DNA from: Acetobacter malorum | GTDB taxonomy: Bacteria > Pseudomonadota > Alphaproteobacteria > Acetobacterales > Acetobacteraceae | NCBI RefSeq assembly: GCF_002153605.1 | Contig: NZ_JOPG01000005.1 | Span: forward strand, 1 to 64,000 | Length of the DNA stretch: 64,000 bases | Direction of reading: 5' to 3' | Shown: positions 1 to 5,898 of the stretch, piece by piece | How positions within the stretch are numbered: position 1 is the stretch's first letter | How the letters are laid out: every line of letters begins with the position of its first letter | Notes under the pieces: model-generated | The model's input: the letters and a program-made list of their open reading frames with translations, nothing else | What the model was told of the DNA's origin: nothing | Databases searched by the model: none | Translations under genes and position numbers: made by a program

Positions 1-1072
1 CCCCCGCCGTTACGCACAGCAGGTCAGCCTCCTGTGCGGCAGCCTGCACCGTGCCAACCGGCGGCACGCAACGCAGGCCAATCAGCAGGCCGAGGCCGCG
101 CCGTTCTGCAAAAATGGACGGTGCGCTTTGCACCAGCTCATCCAGCAAGCCGTCAAGCAAGGTCGCGCGGGCGCAGACCTGATCCAGAAAGCCGGGGGCC
201 AGCAGAACATCCAGCACCGCATTGCCGGCTGTGCAGGCCAGCGGGTTACCACCAAAGGTTGTGCCGTGTGTGCCTGCCGTCATGTTTTTAGCCACGGCTT
301 CCGTCGCCAGAACGGCTCCGATGGGGAAGCCCCCGCCCAGACCTTTGGCGGCGGACATCACATCCGGCGTAATCCCGGCCCATTCATGCGCAAACAGCTT
401 GCCAGTCCGGCCCACGCCGCACTGCACTTCATCCAGTGCCAGCAGCACGCCGGTTTCATCACACAGCGCGCGGACGGCTTTCAGATACTCAGGGCTGGCG
501 ACCTTGATGCCGCTTTCCCCCTGAATGGGTTCCAGCATGATGGCGGCGGTCTGCGGAGTAATGGCGGCTTTCAGGGCCGCGATGTCATTAAACGGCACAT
601 GGACAAACCCCGGAACAGGCGTGCCGAAGCCTTCCAGATATTTCGGGTTGCCGGTGGCGGAGAGCATGGCCAGCGTCCGGCCATGGAATGCGCCATCCAT
701 GCAGATAATGTCCGTCCGTTCCGGGTGGCCGGACATGGCCTGCGCCCGGCGGGCGAACTTCACCATGCCTTCATTGGCTTCCGCGCCGGAATTGCAGAAG
801 AACACGCTGTCCGCAAAGCTGTTGGCCACCAGCCGTTCCGCCAGCCGTGTGGCCTGCGGGATCTGGAACAGGTTGGACACGTGCATCACACGCCCCACCT
901 GCTCGGTGAGTTCTTTGACCATATGCGGGTGCGCATGCCCGATGGAGCAGGTGGCAATGCCCGCGGCAAAGTCCAGGAATCGTCGCCCGTCCGTCGTGTA
1001 CAGCCAGGCGCCTTCGCCACGCTCAAAAGCGAGGGGGGCACGGTTGTAGGTCGGTGTCAGGGCTGGAATCAT
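1..1072 (-). CDS. argD: acetylornithine/succinyldiaminopimelate aminotransferase, C-terminus cut off by window edge
   Basis: PLP-dependent class III aminotransferase that converts N-acetylglutamate semialdehyde to N-acetylornithine with glutamate as amino donor, in cytosolic arginine synthesis. The reverse-strand reading begins MIPALTPTYNRAPLAFERG and contains family blocks in order: NSGAEANEG, GAFHGRT, LDEVQCGVGRTG and SAAKGLGGGFPIGA, whose Lys is the PLP Schiff-base residue. About 357 codons are present; the family is about 390-400, so only the last few dozen residues are missing beyond coordinate 1. The start at 1072 matches the family N-terminus. An in-frame ATG at 1183 would add 37 unlikely residues across a hairpin (see 1133-1163). 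The gene is divergent from recX. Confidence 0.93.
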   Translation of the reverse strand, partial: MIPALTPTYNRAPLAFERGEGAWLYTTDGRRFLDFAAGIATCSIGHAHPHMVKELTEQVGRVMHVSNLFQIPQATRLAERLVANSFADSVFFCNSGAEANEGMVKFARRAQAMSGHPERTDIICMDGAFHGRTLAMLSATGNPKYLEGFGTPVPGFVHVPFNDIAALKAAITPQTAAIMLEPIQGESGIKVASPEYLKAVRALCDETGVLLALDEVQCGVGRTGKLFAHEWAGITPDVMSAAKGLGGGFPIGAVLATEAVAKNMTAGTHGTTFGGNPLACTAGNAVLDVLLAPGFLDQVCARATLLDGLLDELVQSAPSIFAERRGLGLLIGLRCVPPVGTVQAAAQEADLLCVTAG

Positions 1073-1132
1073 GGAATAATTCTTTGTGTTGCGTGTGAGG
1101 TGGTCATCAAAAAAGGAAAAGAGTGCAAAACA

Positions 1133-1163
1133 GAAAAGGCCCGCTGCCTGATTTGGAGCGGGC
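1133..1163 (-). promoter_or_regulatory. hairpin with U-rich tail in the argD leader (possible attenuator)
   Basis: On the minus strand a perfect 7-bp stem (arms 1157-1163 and 1139-1145, GCCCGCT/AGCGGGC) is followed by CTTTTCTGTTTT, the form of an intrinsic terminator. It lies about 65 bases upstream of the argD start inside the argD-recX divergent gap, and no minus-strand gene precedes it. It could attenuate argD transcription or end a short leader RNA. This is seen in sequence only; a regulatory role is inferred. Confidence 0.4.
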
Positions 1164-1319
1164 GACCCGTTTGCACCCGGCATGATGACGGTGTCCTGCG
1201 GGCAGAGTCAAACGTCTAAAACGAAAATCTCGCATGAAACTGTCACATTTCTTGCGCAGGGGACGGGTAAATGGGTCAGGAATGGTCTTTTTGCAGCAAA
1301 GTGAGGCATAAGGTCAGGC

Positions 1320-1997
1320 ATGGGATCTGACACCGCACCCCCTTCCGATGTTCCGCCGCCTGACCGGAAGGTGTTGAGAGAAGCGGCTCTGGCGCATCTG
1401 GCGCGCTTTTCCACCACGAGGCAGGGGCTGGAGCAGGTGTTGCTGCGCCGCATTGCCCGCTGGGAGCGCAGCGCCCTGAAGGCCGGAGCAGAGCAGGAAG
1501 ATGTACGCGCTACAGCCGCCGCTCTGCGCCCGGTGGTGGAAAGTGTTGCGGAGGATATGATCCGGCTGGGCGCCGTGGATGACGCCGCTTTTGCGCAGGC
1601 CCGCGCCCGCAGGCTGGTGCGCTCCGGGCGCTCTGGCCGGGCTGTGCAGGCGCATCTGGCCGCCCGTGGGGTGGAAGCTGATGTGCGTGAGGCCGCCTTG
1701 CAGGAGGTGGTCGAAGGGTTTTCTCCTGCGGAAGTTGAGTTGTCTTCCGCTCTTGTGCTGGCGCGCAAGCGGCGGCTGGGGCCGTTTGCCGGGCTGCCAT
1801 CGCTCCGCCCACCGCGTGCCTCTGCTGCGAAGGAAGAAGAGGGCGGCCGCAGGCTGAGCCCGGAAGAGGCTGAGGAACGTCGCGCCATGGGCATTCTGGC
1901 CCGCGCGGGGTTTGGGCGGGACGTGGCACAGCGGGTGCTGGAGATGGACCCTGCGGAAGCGCAGGAGTGGATGGAGCGTTTGAGGGCCGAGTCGTGA
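1320..1997 (+). CDS. recX: regulatory protein RecX
   Basis: RecX-family modulator that binds RecA filaments and limits recombinase activity. The 225-residue product is helical and basic, with the RecX repeat pattern: AALAHLARFSTTRQGLEQVL near residue 22, then RLGAVDDAAFAQARARRLVR and GRAVQAHLAARGV near residues 80-115. It is longer than the E. coli protein (about 166) because of a proline-rich N-terminus and a charged insertion near residues 150-185, as is common in alphaproteobacteria. The start ATG has AAGG six bases upstream. The stop overlaps the GTG start of the next gene (GTGA), so the two are translationally coupled. No recA lies beside it in this window. Confidence 0.85.
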   Translation: MGSDTAPPSDVPPPDRKVLREAALAHLARFSTTRQGLEQVLLRRIARWERSALKAGAEQEDVRATAAALRPVVESVAEDMIRLGAVDDAAFAQARARRLVRSGRSGRAVQAHLAARGVEADVREAALQEVVEGFSPAEVELSSALVLARKRRLGPFAGLPSLRPPRASAAKEEEGGRRLSPEEAEERRAMGILARAGFGRDVAQRVLEMDPAEAQEWMERLRAES

Positions 1998-2452
1998 AGC
2001 GTTGGAGTGTTCTGTTACTGCCGCTGTTGCTGGCAGCCTGTGCCGGGCACGGCGGATGGGGTGGGTCTGTGCAGTGCGCCCCCTATGCGCGGGAGCATTC
2101 CGGCGTTCAGTTGCGCGGGGCAGCGGCCAGCTGGTGGCGGCAGGCCGGAGGGCGTTATACCCGCACCTCCGCACCGGAGCCGGGCGAGGTGCTGGTGTTC
2201 CGCTCTACCCGGCGTTTGCCGTCCGGGCATGTCTCTGTGGTGCGGGTGGTGAAAAATTCACGCCTTGTGCTGGTGGACCACGCTAACTGGGAGCCGGGGC
2301 GGGTGACGCGCCGTGCGCCGGTGGAGGATGTCTCACCGGGCAATAACTGGACACAAGTGCGTGTCTGGTGGTCGCCTATTCACGCCATGGGGAAAACCGT
2401 CTACCCTGCGTATGGATTTATAGAACCTGTGCTGGAGGGCGGCAGCTCCTGA
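1994..2452 (+). CDS. CHAP-domain lipoprotein (putative peptidoglycan amidase/endopeptidase)
   Basis: Small secreted lipoprotein of 152 residues. With the GTG start at 1994 (overlapping the recX stop) it opens with a short basic segment, a leucine-rich core and the lipobox LLAAC, predicting lipidation at Cys near residue 14. The mature part is a CHAP (NlpC/P60-like) fold: a cysteine in SVQCAPYARE, a histidine in SGHVSVV and a polar residue in VDHANWE form the expected catalytic triad. CHAP proteins usually cut peptidoglycan cross-bridges or stem peptides; the exact bond is not predictable here. An upstream in-frame ATG at 1967 would bury the signal peptide and is rejected. A short terminator-like hairpin follows at 2480. 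Confidence 0.8.
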   Translation: MKRWSVLLLPLLLAACAGHGGWGGSVQCAPYAREHSGVQLRGAAASWWRQAGGRYTRTSAPEPGEVLVFRSTRRLPSGHVSVVRVVKNSRLVLVDHANWEPGRVTRRAPVEDVSPGNNWTQVRVWWSPIHAMGKTVYPAYGFIEPVLEGGSS

Positions 2453-2479
2453 TGCTGGCGTCCGTCGGGTGATCAGTCC

Positions 2480-2502
2480 GCAGGGCATTTTGCCCCGTTT
2501 TT
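2480..2502 (+). terminator. short intrinsic terminator after the CHAP lipoprotein gene
   Basis: A GGGCA/TGCCC stem (2483-2487 and 2491-2495) with a three-base loop is followed by CGTTTTT. The stem is short, so termination may be partial. It lies 30 bases past the stop codon. Confidence 0.45.
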
Positions 2503-2576
2503 CAGGCCCGGCAGAGAGATCGGGCTTGCATGATGGGGGAAGCGCCGCCATGTGGTCAGAACAGAAACAGGGAATT

Positions 2577-2607
2577 TTGGCCGTTCGCAGTGCGCCGGCC
2601 TTATAAA
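2577..2607 (+). promoter_or_regulatory. possible sigma-70-type promoter of tatA
   Basis: TTGGCC (2577-2582) and TATAAA (2602-2607) are separated by 19 bases, just ahead of the GAGGG ribosome-binding site of tatA. The spacing is longer than the optimal 17, so this is a weak call. Confidence 0.3.
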
Positions 2608-2621
2608 CAGAGGGCTGTTGA

Positions 2622-2873
2622 ATGGGTAGCTTAAGCATCTGGCACTGGCTGATTGTGCTTGCGGTTGTGCTGGTGGTTTTTGGCGGTGGCGGCAAGATCA
2701 GCTCCATGATGGGTGATTTCGCGAAGGGGATTAAATCCTTCAAGAAACACATGGCGGATGATGAACCGATGGATGAACCGGCTCCCCGTGCCGGTGGCCA
2801 TATTTCGCCCCCGCCTGCCGCCAGCCCGGCAGACCCCGCTGCTGTGCAGCCTGAAAAAACACACCAGCCCTGA
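2622..2873 (+). CDS. tatA: Sec-independent protein translocase subunit TatA
   Basis: Pore-forming subunit of the twin-arginine system, which exports folded proteins across the inner membrane. The 83-residue protein has the family layout: a short N-terminal out segment, one membrane helix ([19 protein letters not shown]), the hinge after it, an amphipathic helix ([20 protein letters not shown]) and a proline/alanine-rich acidic tail. A GAGGG ribosome-binding site lies eight bases before the ATG. In many alphaproteobacteria tatA is followed by tatB and tatC; here it stands alone, so TatBC must be encoded elsewhere. Confidence 0.93.
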   Translation: MGSLSIWHWLIVLAVVLVVFGGGGKISSMMGDFAKGIKSFKKHMADDEPMDEPAPRAGGHISPPPAASPADPAAVQPEKTHQP

Positions 2874-2875
2874 GG

Positions 2876-2919
2876 CCTGCCGCACGGCACGGCAGGACGC
2901 AGGCCGCCTTCGGGCGGTC
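2876..2919 (+). other. two tandem hairpins between tatA and mtnB
   Basis: The first hairpin has perfect 7-bp arms CCTGCCG (2876-2882) and CGGCAGG (2890-2896). The second (2902-2908 and 2913-2919) has a 7-bp stem with one G-U pair, closed by a TTCG tetraloop, which is very stable in RNA. Neither is followed by a T-run. They may act as a processing or stability element, or as a weak terminator of tatA. Confidence 0.5.
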
Positions 2920-2950
2920 CGCAGGCTGAAGACAAAGCCGGATTTAAAGC

Positions 2951-3571
2951 ATGAGCGAAACCATGACGGATTTTGCACGCGCCACGCAGGACATTCTGGT
3001 GGCTGGGCAGCGGATGGATGCGCGTGGCTGGGTGCCCGCTACGGCCGGGAATATCAGCCGCCGCCTGCCGGATGGGCGCATCGCCATTACGCGCTCCGGT
3101 TGCCATAAGGGCTTCCTGCAGGCGGCGGATGTCATCACGGTTGATGACGCCGGAAAGCCGCACCGCAACGGCGATAAGCCGAGTGCGGAAACGCTTCTGC
3201 ATTGCCAGATCTATCAGCAGGACCCCACGGCAGGCGCAGTGCTGCACGGGCATTCCGTAGCCGCGACCGTGCTTTCTATGGTCGAGAAAGGCCCGGCCCT
3301 TCACCTTGCAGACTATGAAGTGCTGAAAGTGTTTGAAGGCCAGACCACGCACGAAACGTCTGTGCCGGTGCCTCTGTTTGAGAACGATCAGGACATTGCC
3401 CGTCTGGCGCAGGTGGTTGCCCCATCTTTCGGTAGTATGGCGGCGGGGTACATTATTCGCGGCCACGGTGTGTATGTGTGGGGTAAGGATATGCCAACCG
3501 CACTGGCACGGCTGGAAGGACTGGAATTCCTGCTGGCGTGCCTGCTGGAAAGAAGGAAGCTGGGCCTGTGA
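2951..3571 (+). CDS. mtnB: methylthioribulose-1-phosphate dehydratase
   Basis: Class II aldolase-fold metalloenzyme of the methionine salvage pathway. It dehydrates 5-methylthioribulose 1-phosphate to 2,3-diketo-5-methylthiopentyl 1-phosphate in the cytosol. The 206-residue length is normal. Visible motifs: ATAGNISRRL near residue 28, KPSAETLLHCQIY around residue 76, the metal-binding HGHS near residue 97, and the later RGHGVYVWG histidine near residue 172. It is the first gene of an mtnB-mtnD-mtnC-ribF run. Its TGA overlaps the GTG of mtnD by four bases. Confidence 0.92.
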   Translation: MSETMTDFARATQDILVAGQRMDARGWVPATAGNISRRLPDGRIAITRSGCHKGFLQAADVITVDDAGKPHRNGDKPSAETLLHCQIYQQDPTAGAVLHGHSVAATVLSMVEKGPALHLADYEVLKVFEGQTTHETSVPVPLFENDQDIARLAQVVAPSFGSMAAGYIIRGHGVYVWGKDMPTALARLEGLEFLLACLLERRKLGL

Positions 3572-4113
3572 GCACGCTGACCATCTATCAGGATACCGTC
3601 CCTGAAACCCCGGTTTTGCAGACGCAGGACCCGGTGGAAATCGCCAGCCAGCTGCGCCCGCTGGGTGTGCGGTTTGAGCGGTGGGAAGGCCCGGAAATTC
3701 CGCCACGCTCAGCCGATGCGGAAACGGTGCTGGCCACTTATCGCCCGTTTCTGGACAAGCTGATGGGCGAGACGGGGGCTGGCTCGGCTGACGTCATGCG
3801 CGTGGACCCCAACACGCCTAACCTTCCTGCGCTGCGGGCCAAATTCTTGTCCGAACATACGCACAGCGAAGATGAAGTGCGCTTTTTTGTGCATGGCTCC
3901 GGCCATTTCATCCTGCACGTAGCGGACAAGATCTACGATGTGGAATGCACCCAGACAGACCTGATTTCCGTGCCCGAAGGCACGAAGCACTGGTTTGATG
4001 CCGGGCCTGCGCCGGATGTGGTGGCTCTGCGGATTTTCACCCACAAGGAAGGCTGGGTTGCGGACTATACCGGCACCGACCTTGCAAACCGTTTTATGGC
4101 TTACGATCAATGA
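3568..4113 (+). CDS. mtnD: acireductone dioxygenase
   Basis: Cupin-fold Fe/Ni dioxygenase of methionine salvage. It oxidises 1,2-dihydroxy-3-keto-5-methylthiopentene to the methionine keto-acid precursor plus formate (iron form). The 181-residue product carries the family signature HTHSEDEVRFFVHGSGHF, supplying two His and one Glu metal ligands, and the later His in GTKHWFDAG. The start is the GTG at 3568, inside the mtnB stop (GTGA). Upstream in-frame starts would overlap mtnB further and add unrelated residues. It is coupled to mtnC by ATGA. Confidence 0.93.
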   Translation: MSTLTIYQDTVPETPVLQTQDPVEIASQLRPLGVRFERWEGPEIPPRSADAETVLATYRPFLDKLMGETGAGSADVMRVDPNTPNLPALRAKFLSEHTHSEDEVRFFVHGSGHFILHVADKIYDVECTQTDLISVPEGTKHWFDAGPAPDVVALRIFTHKEGWVADYTGTDLANRFMAYDQ

Positions 4114-4826
4114 GTTCAGTGTCTCACACGCCGCGCGTCGTCCTGCTGGATATTGAGGGCACAACGGCCCCGGTCTCCTTCGTGCATCAGGTGCTGTTCC
4201 CTTATGCCCGCACCCATCTGCCCAAGCTGGTGGCCGAGCAGGCGCATGACCCGGTGGTGCATGAGCAGCTGGAAGAAATTGCCCGTCTGGCCCCCGGCGT
4301 GCCGCCTATGGAACAGCTGACGCGCTGGATGGATGAGGACGCTAAGGTCGGCCCGCTCAAGGCGCTTCAGGGCATTGTGTGGGGGCAGGGCTATCAGCGG
4401 GGGGAACTGATTGCCAGTCTCTACCCGGATGTGGTGCCTGCGCTGGAAGCCTGGTCCAAAGCCGGGCTGACGCTGGCGGTGTATTCCTCCGGGTCCGAAC
4501 CTGCGCAGAAGCTGATTTACGGGCATACGCAGCAGGGTGACGTCACACCGCTGTTCAGCCGGTTTTTTGACCTGCGCGTGGGTGGCAAGAAAGACGAGAA
4601 GAGCTATCGCAACATCCTGCTGGAAACCGGCTGGGAGCCTGAGGATGTGCTGTTTCTGTCTGACGTAACGGCTGAGCTGGATGCCGCAGCGGATGCGGGT
4701 TTGCAGGTTTGCCAGATTGTCCGCCCGGATGATGGCACGGTGGCGGGCAAGCGCCACCCGGTGGCGGCTACTCTGCCGGAGGCTGCGCGCCTGTTCGGTC
4801 TGCCCGGTGCGGAGCCGCAGGCGTGA
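4110..4826 (+). CDS. mtnC: enolase-phosphatase E1 (acireductone synthase)
   Basis: HAD-superfamily bifunctional enzyme that enolises and dephosphorylates diketo-methylthiopentyl phosphate to give the acireductone used by MtnD. HAD motif I is VVLLDIEGTTAPV near residue 10, where the nucleophile Asp is followed by IEGTT as in this family. Motif II is VYSSGS near residue 126. The C-terminal EDVLFLSDVTAELDAA near residue 173 is motif IV. The 238-residue length is normal. It starts with ATG overlapping the mtnD stop and ends in GTGA, which begins ribF. The kinase and isomerase of the pathway (mtnK, mtnA) are not in this window. Confidence 0.92.
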   Translation: MSSVSHTPRVVLLDIEGTTAPVSFVHQVLFPYARTHLPKLVAEQAHDPVVHEQLEEIARLAPGVPPMEQLTRWMDEDAKVGPLKALQGIVWGQGYQRGELIASLYPDVVPALEAWSKAGLTLAVYSSGSEPAQKLIYGHTQQGDVTPLFSRFFDLRVGGKKDEKSYRNILLETGWEPEDVLFLSDVTAELDAAADAGLQVCQIVRPDDGTVAGKRHPVAATLPEAARLFGLPGAEPQA

Positions 4827-5770
4827 TCAGGGCGCAGCTGCACGAGAACTGGAAGGCCATCCCCGATGAAGCTCGTGGCTGCGCTGCTGCTCTGGGGAAT
4901 TTTGATGGGGTGCATCTTGGGCACGCTCATCTGGTGCACACCCTCCATTCCGCCCGGCCTGACCTACCTCTGGCTGTGGTGACGTTTGACCCGCACCCGC
5001 GGGAACTGTTCCGCCCGCAGGACCCGCCGTTCCGCCTCACTCTGTCAGCTGAAAAGCTGGCAGCGCTTGAGGCGCTAGGCGTGCGGCATGTTTTCCAGAT
5101 TAAGTTTGATGAAGCCTTCTCCCAGATGTCTGCCGAGCGGTTTGTGGAGGATGTGCTGTATGATGCGCTGGGCCTGAAGCATGTGGCCTGCGGGCCGGAT
5201 TTTGCTTTTGGCCATCGGCGCGGCGGCGATGTGACGTTCCTGTCTGAACGCTCGGCAGAACTGGGCATGGGCTTTACGCCCGTGCAGGCCCTCTCCGACG
5301 GAGCTGGACCGTATTCTTCCTCCCGCATCCGGCGACTGTTGCAGGATGGCTACCCGGAACGGGCGGCGGAAGAACTGGGGCGCCCGTGGTTTATCCGGGG
5401 TGAGGTGCAGCATGGCGACAAGCGTGGCCGCTTGCTGGGTTTCCCGACGGCCAATATTCCGCTCGGGCGGCATCTGGAGCCTGCACGCGGCGTGTATGCC
5501 GTCACGGTGCGGCTGCCCAACGGCCAGACCCGGCCCGGTGTGGCCAATATCGGCCGCCGCCCGACCATTAATGACGGGCAGGAAAGCCGGCTGGAAGTCA
5601 ATCTGTTTGACTTTGACGGGGACCTGTATGGCCAGACCCTCTCGGTAGCGTTGCACCGCATGTTGCGGGCGGAAAAACGCTTTGAGGGGCTGGACGCGCT
5701 GAAAGACCAGATCAGGCAGGATGCCGTGCAGGCTCGTGGCGTTCTGGAAGAAGAACTGCGCGGGAATTAA
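4823..5770 (+). CDS. ribF: bifunctional riboflavin kinase / FAD synthetase
   Basis: Makes FMN from riboflavin and FAD from FMN, using ATP. The N-terminal adenylyltransferase domain (about residues 20-180) has the nucleotide motif ALGNFDGVHLGHAHLV and the second motif SSSRIRRLL. The C-terminal kinase domain has GRLLGFPTANIPL and GVANIGRRPT, and ends in a helical segment. The 315-residue length is standard. The GTG start overlaps the mtnC stop, placing flavin cofactor synthesis in the same transcript as methionine salvage. A 128-base gap separates it from ileS. Confidence 0.94.
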   Translation: MIRAQLHENWKAIPDEARGCAAALGNFDGVHLGHAHLVHTLHSARPDLPLAVVTFDPHPRELFRPQDPPFRLTLSAEKLAALEALGVRHVFQIKFDEAFSQMSAERFVEDVLYDALGLKHVACGPDFAFGHRRGGDVTFLSERSAELGMGFTPVQALSDGAGPYSSSRIRRLLQDGYPERAAEELGRPWFIRGEVQHGDKRGRLLGFPTANIPLGRHLEPARGVYAVTVRLPNGQTRPGVANIGRRPTINDGQESRLEVNLFDFDGDLYGQTLSVALHRMLRAEKRFEGLDALKDQIRQDAVQARGVLEEELRGN

Positions 5771-5898
5771 CCCTGATAATGCCCCTTGCAGCTTGACCCT
5801 TTGGGCTTGCGCTTGGATAACGGATAAACGTGCAGGTCTGCCAGTCTGGCGGGCCTGTTGTTGTGCCGAACCCGAACCAGAGTGACACCTGCCGTTCC

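Noticed and set aside
128..1219. 363-codon plus-strand open frame across argD
   Set aside because: The reverse strand encodes a clear ArgD with PLP-lysine motif; the plus frame has no recognisable domain.
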